From the NCBI GenBank assembly GCA_041163265.1, contig JBEARL010000030.1:1-14580 (forward strand): DNA of 14,580 nucleotides. The letters run 5' to 3'. Of this stretch, positions 1 to 5,914 are shown one piece after another. Under the pieces are notes generated by a model, which ran no database searches, was not told the DNA's origin, and was given only the letters and a program-made list of their open reading frames with translations. A program made the position numbers and the translations under genes. Origin of the DNA: CSBr16-57R1 sp041163265 (lineage in GTDB: Bacteria; Actinomycetota; Nitriliruptoria; Nitriliruptorales; Nitriliruptoraceae). The first letter of the stretch is position 1, and each line of letters starts with the position of its first letter.

Positions 1-299
1 GCGCCGCCGAGCGGCTCCCCGTCGAGCGTCCAGGTCCCCTCGTCCGGCGCGTCGAAGCCGGTCAGGAGGTTGAACAGCGTCGTCTTGCCCGCGCCGTTCG
101 GACCGATGAGGCCGGTGATCAGCCCGCGCTGGATCTCGAGGTGGTCGACGTCCACGGCCTGCACGCCACCGAACGACCGTCGCAGGCCGTCGACGACCAG
201 GACCGGGTCGGGCTTGGCGACTCCGGGCTCGTGGGCGACGCCGGCCAGCGGGCCGATGGTCCGGCCCGCGTCGGCGGGGGTGGGCGCGTCAGCGGACAT
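1..299 (-). CDS. livG: LivG, branched-chain amino acid ABC transporter ATPase (N-terminal part, cut by window edge)
   Basis: Cytoplasmic ATPase of a HAAT-family importer (Liv type); it hydrolyses ATP to power the LivH/LivM membrane channel. Only the first 99 codons are present and the gene continues past the left edge. After an Ala/Pro-rich leader of about 30 residues, the ABC domain begins near residue 33 with an A-loop region (RSFGGVQAVD, 41-50) and a Walker A motif GPNGAGKTT at residues 66-74. The FGGVQAVD wording and LLTGF after Walker A are typical of LivG rather than LivF. The ATG at 299 follows a strong GGGAGGAG ribosome binding site 10 bases upstream and overlaps the livM stop codon by 11 bases, so translation is probably coupled. 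The Q-loop, signature and Walker B motifs lie outside the window. The family is certain; the transported substrate is inferred. Confidence 0.93.
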   Translation of the reverse strand, partial: MSADAPTPADAGRTIGPLAGVAHEPGVAKPDPVLVVDGLRRSFGGVQAVDVDHLEIQRGLITGLIGPNGAGKTTLFNLLTGFDAPDEGTWTLDGEPLGG

Positions 300-1272
300 C
301 GAGGCGCAGCTCCTCCCGGTCGCCGAGGATCCCCTGCGGCCGGAACACCATCAGGGCCATCAGCAGCCCGCCGACGACGATCAGCGTCGTCGCGCCGACC
401 GCCTGACCGGCCGAGACCTCGGGCAGGACACCGGACTCGACGACGGCGCGCACCCCGGACTGCAGGCCGGTGATCAGGAACCAGAACAGGACCGTGCCGA
501 CCAGCGGCCCGACGGCGGTCGCCGTGCCGCCGAGGATGACCATCGTGAACGCGAAGAAGGTGACCTGCGGCAGGAACATGTCGGGCTGGATCGTCTGCAG
601 CGACAGCACGAACACCATCCCACCGATCCCGCCCACGACGCCGCCCAGGATCAGGCTCTGCATCTTGAGGAGGAACACGTTCTTCCCGAGGCTGCGCGCG
701 GCGTCCTCGTCCTCCCGGATCGAACGCAGGACACGCCCCCAGGGGCTGCGCATCAGGCGGTGGACGGCGAGGGAGAGCAGGATCGCGAGCACCCAGCCGG
801 CGATCATCGCCCAGAGGCGGTTCGCGCTGAACGCCAGCGGCCCGAGGTACTGGCCCGGCGGGAACGGGGAGACGGCGTAGAAGTCGCCGGCGAACTGCCG
901 CAGCCCGTAGACGCCGCCGGTCACGTCCTCGCTCGCCGAGTTCCGCGAGAGGAAGCGAAGGATCTCGCCGGCCGCGATGGTCGTGATCGCGAGGTAGTCG
1001 GCGCGGAGCCGGAGCGTCGGGATGCCGAGCAGCAGTGCCAGGACCGCGGCGGCGGCCATCCCCGACAGGATCCCGACCCAGAGCGGCAGGCCGTACACGG
1101 CCACCGGGATCGCCAGCCCGTACCCCCCGACCAGCATGAACCCGACCTGCCCGAAGTTCAGCAGCCCCGTGTAGCCGAAGTGCAGGTTCAGCCCGACGGC
1201 GAGCAGCGCGTACGCCGCCGCGGTCGGCCCGATGGCCGCGCGGAGCGCGTCGAACAGGACGGTCTCGATCAT
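289..1272 (-). CDS. livM: LivM, branched-chain amino acid ABC transporter permease
   Basis: Second membrane permease of the Liv-type importer, 327 aa, pairing with LivH in the inner membrane. It shows 8 or more hydrophobic segments. The family hallmark GLNLHFGYTGLLNFGQVGF sits at residues 27-45, and LRLRADYLAITTIAAGEI (87-104) is also typical of LivM. The cytoplasmic coupling helix that docks on the ATPase lies around residues 174-197 (SPWGRVLRSIREDEDAARSLG). The C-terminus ends with the common RPQGILG motif (311-317). The ATG at 1272 has a GGGAG site 8 bases upstream and overlaps the livH stop codon as ATGA, so it is translationally coupled. The same frame stays open upstream through livH because of the GC bias, but that extension is Arg/Pro-rich and not membrane-like, so I reject it. 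Substrate specificity (Leu/Ile/Val, other amino acids, amides or urea) cannot be read from the permease. Confidence 0.94.
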   Translation of the reverse strand: MIETVLFDALRAAIGPTAAAYALLAVGLNLHFGYTGLLNFGQVGFMLVGGYGLAIPVAVYGLPLWVGILSGMAAAAVLALLLGIPTLRLRADYLAITTIAAGEILRFLSRNSASEDVTGGVYGLRQFAGDFYAVSPFPPGQYLGPLAFSANRLWAMIAGWVLAILLSLAVHRLMRSPWGRVLRSIREDEDAARSLGKNVFLLKMQSLILGGVVGGIGGMVFVLSLQTIQPDMFLPQVTFFAFTMVILGGTATAVGPLVGTVLFWFLITGLQSGVRAVVESGVLPEVSAGQAVGATTLIVVGGLLMALMVFRPQGILGDREELRLDVR

Positions 1273-2567
1273 CCGATGCGCTCCCGGCGGCCGAGGATGC
1301 CCTGCGGGCGGACGAGCAGGATGACGACCAGCACCAGCAGGGCCCAGACGTACTTGATCTGGCTCGAGAACCAGACGGTGCTGACCTCGCTGACCAGACC
1401 GACGATCAGCCCGCCGACCATCGCGCCGTAGGCGGACCCGAGCCCGCCGAGCGTCACCGCGGCGAACATCAGCAGCAGCAGGCGGAAGCCCATCAGGTAG
1501 TCGACCGACTCGATGATGCCGAGGAAGATCCCGCCGATGCCCGTCAGCGCCCCGCCGAGGATCCAGACGGCGAGGATGACCCGCTGCACGTCGATGCCGG
1601 ACGACTCGGCGAGGTCGCGCTCGTCGGCGACGGCACGCATCGCCTTGCCGAGCCGCGTCCGCGTCAGCATCAGCCCGACCCCGGTCAGGATCGTGAGCGA
1701 CAGGGCCATCACGACGATCTCGGTCGGCTGCAGCCGGACCAGGCCGAACTCGAGCGCCGTCTGCAGCGTGTACTCCGAGTACGAGCTGCGCGACCCGCCG
1801 AAGAACAGGAGGGCGAGGTGGCGCAGCACGAACCCCAGCCCGATGGAGACGACGAGCATCGCGATCAGGCCGGTCTGCCGTGCGCGCAGCGGCCGCCAGA
1901 GGAACCGGTCGAGACCGCCCGAGAAGGCGGCGCTGAGCAGGATCGCCAGCGGTGCGGCGACGAGCAGCCGCAGCCCGAGCCCGACGTTCAGGAAGAACGC
2001 GAGGAACGCCCCGACCGTGACGAGGTCGCCGTGGGCGAAGTTCACGAGCCCGGTCGTCCCGAAGATCAGCGACAGCCCGACGGCCGTCATCGCGATGATC
2101 AGCCCGAACTTCACGCCGTTGACGACGTTCTGGGCGAGGAGCCGGCCGAAGGTCGGACCGGTGTCCACGGGGTCGCCGAGGGCGAACACGACGGCCGACC
2201 GGGCGTTCTCGAACACGACGACCGAGATGCTGGCTCGCTCGGGGTCCCGCAGGCCGACCCCGTCGGGCAGCGAGGCGGTGTCGAGGGTGACGACGTACTC
2301 GCCGGGGCCGGGCAGGGCCAGCTCCCAGGTCCCGTCGTCGCCGCTGACCGCCTCGCCGACGGCCTCGCCGCCGGCGGTCGCGATCAGGATCCGGACGCCA
2401 GCGACCGGCTCGCCACCGTCGGCCAGCCGTCCCGTCATCGACTCGGCGGACTGGGCGAGAGCCGCCGCGGGCAGCAGCAGGAGCGTCAGGAGGGCCGCGG
2501 CCGCGGTCCGGACCACGCCGACGCCGCGGTCCGTGGCACGACGGCGGGACGGCGCGGGGAGCTGCAC
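1269..2567 (-). CDS. livH: LivH-type ABC permease with N-terminal secreted beta-rich domain
   Basis: First permease of the Liv-type importer, 432 aa against roughly 290-310 for a plain LivH. Residues 1-38 look like a signal peptide: basic start, hydrophobic core 21-37, AxA site ALA-Q at 36-39. Residues about 44-130 are a soluble, beta-strand-rich region reading like a carboxypeptidase-regulatory/SpaA-type Ig-like fold (GEPVAGVRI at 52-60, DDGTWELALPGPGEYVVTL at 77-95). The permease follows from about 145, with GTTGLVNFAHGDLVTVGA at 170-187, the ATPase-docking loop LGKAMRAVADERDLAESSGI at 306-325, and a terminal RPQGILG. The GTG start at 2567 is chosen because GGGGGAG lies 7 bases upstream; an in-frame GTG at 2516 lacks a comparable site. 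First gene of livH-livM-livG. The extra domain faces outside and may contact a binding protein or the cell wall (inference). I recall similar extended LivH proteins in Actinomycetota but cannot confirm it here. Confidence 0.92.
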   Translation of the reverse strand: MQLPAPSRRRATDRGVGVVRTAAAALLTLLLLPAAALAQSAESMTGRLADGGEPVAGVRILIATAGGEAVGEAVSGDDGTWELALPGPGEYVVTLDTASLPDGVGLRDPERASISVVVFENARSAVVFALGDPVDTGPTFGRLLAQNVVNGVKFGLIIAMTAVGLSLIFGTTGLVNFAHGDLVTVGAFLAFFLNVGLGLRLLVAAPLAILLSAAFSGGLDRFLWRPLRARQTGLIAMLVVSIGLGFVLRHLALLFFGGSRSSYSEYTLQTALEFGLVRLQPTEIVVMALSLTILTGVGLMLTRTRLGKAMRAVADERDLAESSGIDVQRVILAVWILGGALTGIGGIFLGIIESVDYLMGFRLLLLMFAAVTLGGLGSAYGAMVGGLIVGLVSEVSTVWFSSQIKYVWALLVLVVILLVRPQGILGRRERIG

Positions 2568-2594
2568 GCGACGTCTCCCCCGTCGGACCGCTCG

Positions 2595-2600
2595 AGCATA
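2595..2600 (-). promoter_or_regulatory. Putative -10 box of the liv operon
   Basis: On the minus strand the hexamer TATGCT fits the TAnnnT -10 consensus. It lies 27 bases upstream of the livH GTG, leaving room for a leader of about 20 bases that carries the GGGGGAG ribosome binding site. No convincing -35 hexamer is visible 16-19 bases further upstream; a 12-base palindrome (2606-2617) occupies the spacer instead. Inferred from sequence and position only. Confidence 0.5.
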
Positions 2601-2605
2601 GGGTG

Positions 2606-2617
2606 CGACCGCGGTCG
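2606..2617. promoter_or_regulatory. 12-base perfect palindrome in front of the liv -10 box (possible operator)
   Basis: CGACCGCGGTCG is its own reverse complement. It lies 5 bases upstream of the putative liv -10 box, where a dimeric repressor could block polymerase. Twelve-base palindromes arise by chance in GC-rich DNA, so position is the main argument. It has no loop and would not form a good terminator for the preceding tRNA. Confidence 0.25.
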
Positions 2618-2637
2618 GAGGGACCGGGGCGCCTCGG

Positions 2638-2708
2638 AGGCGGGGACGGGAATCGAACCCGTGATCGGGGATTTGCAGTCCCCTGCCTTACCACTTGGCC
2701 ACCCCGCC
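2638..2708 (-). tRNA. tRNA-Cys (anticodon GCA)
   Basis: A 71-base cloverleaf folds on the minus strand. The acceptor stem is GGCGGGG/CCCCGCC with discriminator U, as expected for tRNA-Cys. The D arm is short (GCC/GGC). The anticodon stem is GGGGA/TCCCC with loop CTGCAAA, giving anticodon GCA. The variable loop has 4 bases, and the T arm is ACGGG-TTCGATT-CCCGT. The 3' CCA is not encoded (CCG follows the discriminator), so it must be added after transcription. It lies 28 bases downstream of rsgA on the same strand and 70 bases upstream of livH. A TACCCT box just ahead of it suggests its own promoter. Confidence 0.98.
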
Positions 2709-2721
2709 GGGTGGACGTGGG

Positions 2722-2727
2722 AGGGTA
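2722..2727 (-). promoter_or_regulatory. Putative -10 box of tRNA-Cys
   Basis: TACCCT on the minus strand ends 13 bases before the mature tRNA 5' end, so transcription would start only about 7 bases upstream of it. It lies in the 28-base gap between rsgA and the tRNA, inside the 12-mer GGCTACCCTCCC that recurs in front of mrpA. No clear -35 is visible; that region would fall inside the end of rsgA. Confidence 0.45.
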
Positions 2728-2736
2728 GCCAGCGCG

Positions 2737-3792
2737 TCAGGCCGACCCGTCGGACACGGCGGCGTCGACCTCGGTCCCCGGGTCGTCACCGCGCCCCTCG
2801 AGCGCGGCCGCGAGCCGCTCGAACGCGGCCCTGCGCGCCGGTGGCAGGTCGGCGTCCGGCAGCCCGCAGCCAGGCTCCCCCGCGTGGCGGCAGTCGTCGA
2901 GCGCGCACCGCAGGTCCGCCAGCTCCGGGAAGCACCGCGCGAGCGCGGGCCGGTCCAGCATGCCGAGCCCCAGCGACCGGACGCCGGGCGTGTCGACGAG
3001 CGTCCCGCCGTCGGGCAGCGGCAGCGCACGGGCGGCGACGGTCGTGTGCCGGCCGCCGCGGGCGCCGACCTCGCCGACCTCGCGGTCCGCCGCCGGCACC
3101 AGCGCGTTCACGAGCGACGACTTGCCGACCCCCGAGTGCCCCATCAGCACGGTCCATCCGGTCGCGAGCCGCACCCGCAGCGCCCCGAGCCCCGACCCGT
3201 CGACGACCGAGGTCCGCAGCACCGCCTCGACCGCTCCGGCGTAGGGCTCGAGCGCCGCGTCCACCTCCGTCGACGACGGACCGCGGGCGGTGCCGATCAG
3301 GTCGGTCTTCGTGACGACGAGCAGGGCCGGCACGCCGCCGTCGGCGGCCGCGACCAGCGCCCGATCGGCGAACCGCAGCCCGGCCAGGAGGTTGTCGCAC
3401 CCGACGACGACGGCGGCGAGGTCGAGGTTCGCCGCGACGACGCGCTCGCGGTGGTCGAGGTCGTCGGCGGTGCGACGCAGCACGGTGGTGCGGGGCAGGA
3501 CCTCGACGAGCCGCGCCGGTCCGTCGCCGCCGGGACCCGAGACGCGGACCCGGTCCCCGACCGCGACGCGCGCCCCGCGCAGCGCCCCGCCGTACCGCGC
3601 CGGGAACGCCGCCGCGTCGCCGTCGTCCTCCGCGACCACGGTCGCCCGGCCGCGATCGAGGGCGACGACCCGGGCGGTCCCCGCCCGACGCCGGGCGGCG
3701 CGGGCGGCGACCGACGGCTCGGGCCGCCCCCGGCGCCGGACGGGGACGTCGTCGTGGTCGTCGGCGAGGGCGTCGGCATCGATGCGCGGCAT
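2737..3792 (-). CDS. rsgA: RsgA, circularly permuted ribosome small-subunit GTPase
   Basis: Late 30S-subunit assembly GTPase, 351 aa. An N-terminal OB-like region (about 38-100) is followed by a GTPase domain with permuted motif order: G4 TKTD at 161-164, G5-like TSVVDGSG (194-201), then G1 GHSGVGKS (218-225), G2 with GRHTT (247-251) and G3 DTPG (267-270). The zinc motif after the GTPase domain is complete: Cys296, Cys301, His303 and Cys309 in CALDDCRHAGEPGC. In the family, the OB and zinc regions bind 16S rRNA near the decoding centre, and GTP hydrolysis releases RbfA and RsgA from the maturing subunit. The ATG at 3792 is chosen for its AGG at 8 bases upstream and because the same frame further upstream runs into acs. 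An ATG at 3800 is out of frame. The first 37 residues are charged and family-variable. Divergent from acs across a 100-base gap; no clear -10 box of its own was found. Confidence 0.96.
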   Translation of the reverse strand: MPRIDADALADDHDDVPVRRRGRPEPSVAARAARRRAGTARVVALDRGRATVVAEDDGDAAAFPARYGGALRGARVAVGDRVRVSGPGGDGPARLVEVLPRTTVLRRTADDLDHRERVVAANLDLAAVVVGCDNLLAGLRFADRALVAAADGGVPALLVVTKTDLIGTARGPSSTEVDAALEPYAGAVEAVLRTSVVDGSGLGALRVRLATGWTVLMGHSGVGKSSLVNALVPAADREVGEVGARGGRHTTVAARALPLPDGGTLVDTPGVRSLGLGMLDRPALARCFPELADLRCALDDCRHAGEPGCGLPDADLPPARRAAFERLAAALEGRGDDPGTEVDAAVSDGSA

Positions 3793-3836
3793 GCCGCCAT
3801 CCTGCCACCCCCGGCGGTCCGGCGCGCGGACGCGGT

Positions 3837-3842
3837 TAGCCT
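3837..3842 (+). promoter_or_regulatory. Putative -10 box of acs
   Basis: TAGCCT lies in the 100-base divergent gap between rsgA and acs, 50 bases before the acs GTG. It would give a leader of about 44 bases. It matches the TAnnnT pattern of the other intergenic gaps; no recognisable -35 or CRP-type operator is seen. Inference from position and motif only. Confidence 0.4.
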
Positions 3843-3892
3843 CGGCCGCGGACGGACGGCGGCGCGGTGCGCCGTGGAACGGGGGGACGGAC

Positions 3893-5848
3893 GTGGCCGA
3901 CGCGATCGAGGGCCTGCTGCAGGAGGACCGGCGGTTCCCGCCCCCCGAGGGCTGGACCAGTCGGACGGGCGTGACCGACGGGTCGCTCCGCGCCGCGGCG
4001 GCAGCGGACCCCGAGGCGTACTGGGCCGAGCAGGCCCGTCGCCTGACCTGGATGCGTCCGTTCACCGAGGTCCTCGAGTGGCGCGCGCCGCACGCGCGGT
4101 GGTTCCACGACGGGACCCTGAACGCCAGCGTGAACTGCCTCGACCGCCACGTCGACGCGGGTCTGGGCGATCGGGTGGCGTACCACTGGGAGGGCGAGCC
4201 CGGCGACGTCCGGACCATCACCTACGCGGAGCTGCTCGCCGAGGTCGCCCGGACGGCGAACGCGCTGCTCGAGCTCGGTGTGCGGCGGGGCGACCGGGTC
4301 GCGGTGTACCTCCCGATGATCCCCGAGCTGCCGATCACGATGCTCGCCTGCGCCCGCATCGGCGCCGCGCACTCGGTCGTGTTCGGCGGGTTCAGCGCGG
4401 CGGCGCTGCGGCAGCGGATCGAGGACGCCAGCTGCCGGGTGCTCGTGACCGCCGACGGCGCGCACCGCCGGGGCAGCACGTTCCCGCTGAAGGAGCAGGC
4501 CGACCTGGCCGTCGACGGCGAGACGCCGGTCGAGCGGGTGCTCGTGGTGCGCCGGACCGGCGAGGACGTGGCGATGCGCGACGGCCGCGACGTGTGGTGG
4601 CACGACGTCGTCCCCGGCCAGCCGGTGACCTGCGACCCGGAGGAGATGGGCGCCGAGGACCTGCTGTTCCTGCTCTACACGTCGGGGACCACGGGCCGCC
4701 CCAAGGGCATCATGCACACGACCGGCGGCTACCTCACCCAGGCGGCCTCGACGCACCGGCTGGTGTTCGACCTCGACCCCGAGCACGACGTCTACTGGTG
4801 CGCGGCCGACATCGGATGGGTCACCGGGCACTCCTACATCGTGTACGGGCCGCTCGCGAACGGCGCCACCTCGGTGCTGTACGAGGGGACGCCGAACTTC
4901 CCGCGCGAGGACCGGCTGTGGTCGATCGTGGCCCGGTACGGCGTCACGCAGCTGTACACGGCGCCGACCGCCATCCGTGCGTTCATGAAGTGGGGTCGCG
5001 AGCACCCGGACGGCCACGACCTCTCGACGCTGCGGGTGCTCGGCAGCGTCGGCGAGCCCATCAACCCCGAGGCCTGGATGTGGTACCGGGAGGTCATCGG
5101 CGGCGGCCGTGCGCCCGTGGTCGACACCTGGTGGCAGACGGAGACCGGTGGGATGATGGTCGCGCCGATCCCGGGCGAGACGGTGACGAAGCCCGGATCC
5201 GCGACGTTCCCGCTGCCCGGCGTCTCGATCGACGTCGTCGACGAGGCCGGCGACCCGGTCGGCGTCCCCGGCGGCGGCTACCTCGTCATCGACCGGCCGT
5301 GGCCCGGGATGCTGCGCGGCATCTGGGGCGACGAGGAGCGGTTCATCGAGACGTACTGGTCGCGGTTCCCCGGCCGGTACTTCGCCGGTGACGGCGCGAA
5401 GCGGGACGCCGACGGCTACCTCTGGCTGCTCGGCCGCGTCGACGACGTGATGAACGTCTCGGGCCACCGCCTCTCCACCACCGAGATCGAGTCGGCGCTC
5501 GTGAGCCACCCGAAGGTCGCCGAGGCCGCCGTGATCGGTCGGGCGGACCCGCAGACCGGCCAGGCCGTCGCCGCGTTCGTCACGGTCCGGGGCGGGGTCG
5601 AGGCCGACGAGGCGCTGGCGCGGGAGCTGCGCGAGCACGTCGCGACGATGATCTCGCCGATCGCGAAGCCGGCCTCGCTGCTGTTCACCGCCGACCTTCC
5701 GAAGACCAGGTCGGGGAAGATCATGCGCCGCCTGCTCCGGGACATCGCCGAGGACAAGCAGCTCGGCGACACGACGACGCTGGCGGACGCCGGCGTCGTC
5801 GACGCGATCAAGGGCCGCTACCTCTCGGAGTCCGCGCCGGAGGACTGA
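3893..5848 (+). CDS. acs: AMP-forming acetyl-CoA synthetase
   Basis: Converts acetate, ATP and CoA to acetyl-CoA, AMP and PPi through an acetyl-AMP intermediate, in the cytoplasm. At 651 aa it has the standard length of the family. The N-terminal acetyl-CoA synthetase cap is followed by the ANL adenylation core: YTSGTTGRPKG at 262-272 (phosphate-binding loop), GWVTGHSYIVYGPL (308-321), and DTWWQTETGG at 411-420, whose Trp414 restricts the acyl pocket to acetate. GDGAKRDADGYLWLLGRVDD (499-518) holds the hinge Asp, and the C-terminal domain has PKTRSGK with catalytic Lys609, numbered as in the Salmonella enzyme. That lysine is the usual target of reversible acetylation by Pat-type enzymes, so similar control is likely (family knowledge). 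The GTG at 3893 follows a G-rich stretch (GGGGGGAC, then GGAC) and gives the canonical N-terminus. Transcribed alone or with the mrp genes 66 bases downstream. Confidence 0.97.
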   Translation: MADAIEGLLQEDRRFPPPEGWTSRTGVTDGSLRAAAAADPEAYWAEQARRLTWMRPFTEVLEWRAPHARWFHDGTLNASVNCLDRHVDAGLGDRVAYHWEGEPGDVRTITYAELLAEVARTANALLELGVRRGDRVAVYLPMIPELPITMLACARIGAAHSVVFGGFSAAALRQRIEDASCRVLVTADGAHRRGSTFPLKEQADLAVDGETPVERVLVVRRTGEDVAMRDGRDVWWHDVVPGQPVTCDPEEMGAEDLLFLLYTSGTTGRPKGIMHTTGGYLTQAASTHRLVFDLDPEHDVYWCAADIGWVTGHSYIVYGPLANGATSVLYEGTPNFPREDRLWSIVARYGVTQLYTAPTAIRAFMKWGREHPDGHDLSTLRVLGSVGEPINPEAWMWYREVIGGGRAPVVDTWWQTETGGMMVAPIPGETVTKPGSATFPLPGVSIDVVDEAGDPVGVPGGGYLVIDRPWPGMLRGIWGDEERFIETYWSRFPGRYFAGDGAKRDADGYLWLLGRVDDVMNVSGHRLSTTEIESALVSHPKVAEAAVIGRADPQTGQAVAAFVTVRGGVEADEALARELREHVATMISPIAKPASLLFTADLPKTRSGKIMRRLLRDIAEDKQLGDTTTLADAGVVDAIKGRYLSESAPED

Positions 5849-5854
5849 GCCCGC

Positions 5855-5873
5855 GCGGGGCTACCCTCCCCGC
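5855..5873 (+). other. Short hairpin between acs and mrpA, overlapping a promoter-like box
   Basis: GCGGGG (5855-5860) and CCCCGC (5868-5873) form a 6-base-pair stem around the 7-base loop CTACCCT. It begins 6 bases after the acs stop codon and has no T-run, so it could be a weak terminator for acs. The loop is also the putative mrpA -10 box, so the stem may be only a by-product of the promoter sequence. Confidence 0.3.
5862..5867 (+). promoter_or_regulatory. Putative -10 box of the mrp operon
   Basis: TACCCT lies 47 bases upstream of the mrpA GTG within GGCTACCCTCCC (5859-5870), a 12-mer that also precedes tRNA-Cys on the other strand. It would give a leader of about 40 bases carrying GGAAGG (5901-5906). 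No -35 is recognisable, since that region overlaps the end of acs. Confidence 0.45.
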
Positions 5874-5914
5874 TCGCGCCGCCATCACCCCCGCGCGTCC
5901 GGAAGGCTCCCGCC

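Noticed and set aside
2601..2637. Terminator after tRNA-Cys
   Set aside because: The only symmetry is a palindrome without a loop and there is no T-run, so I cannot support a terminator call.
1273..2694. livM might start far upstream as a fused 801-residue protein
   Set aside because: The extra sequence is an Arg-rich out-of-frame reading of livH, and the ATG at 1272 has a good ribosome binding site and an ATGA overlap.
2695..5391. An 898-codon plus-strand open frame covering the antisense of rsgA and an out-of-frame reading of acs
   Set aside because: It is low-complexity Arg/Gly/Pro-rich and crosses two genes with strong motif support in other frames, so it is a shadow frame.
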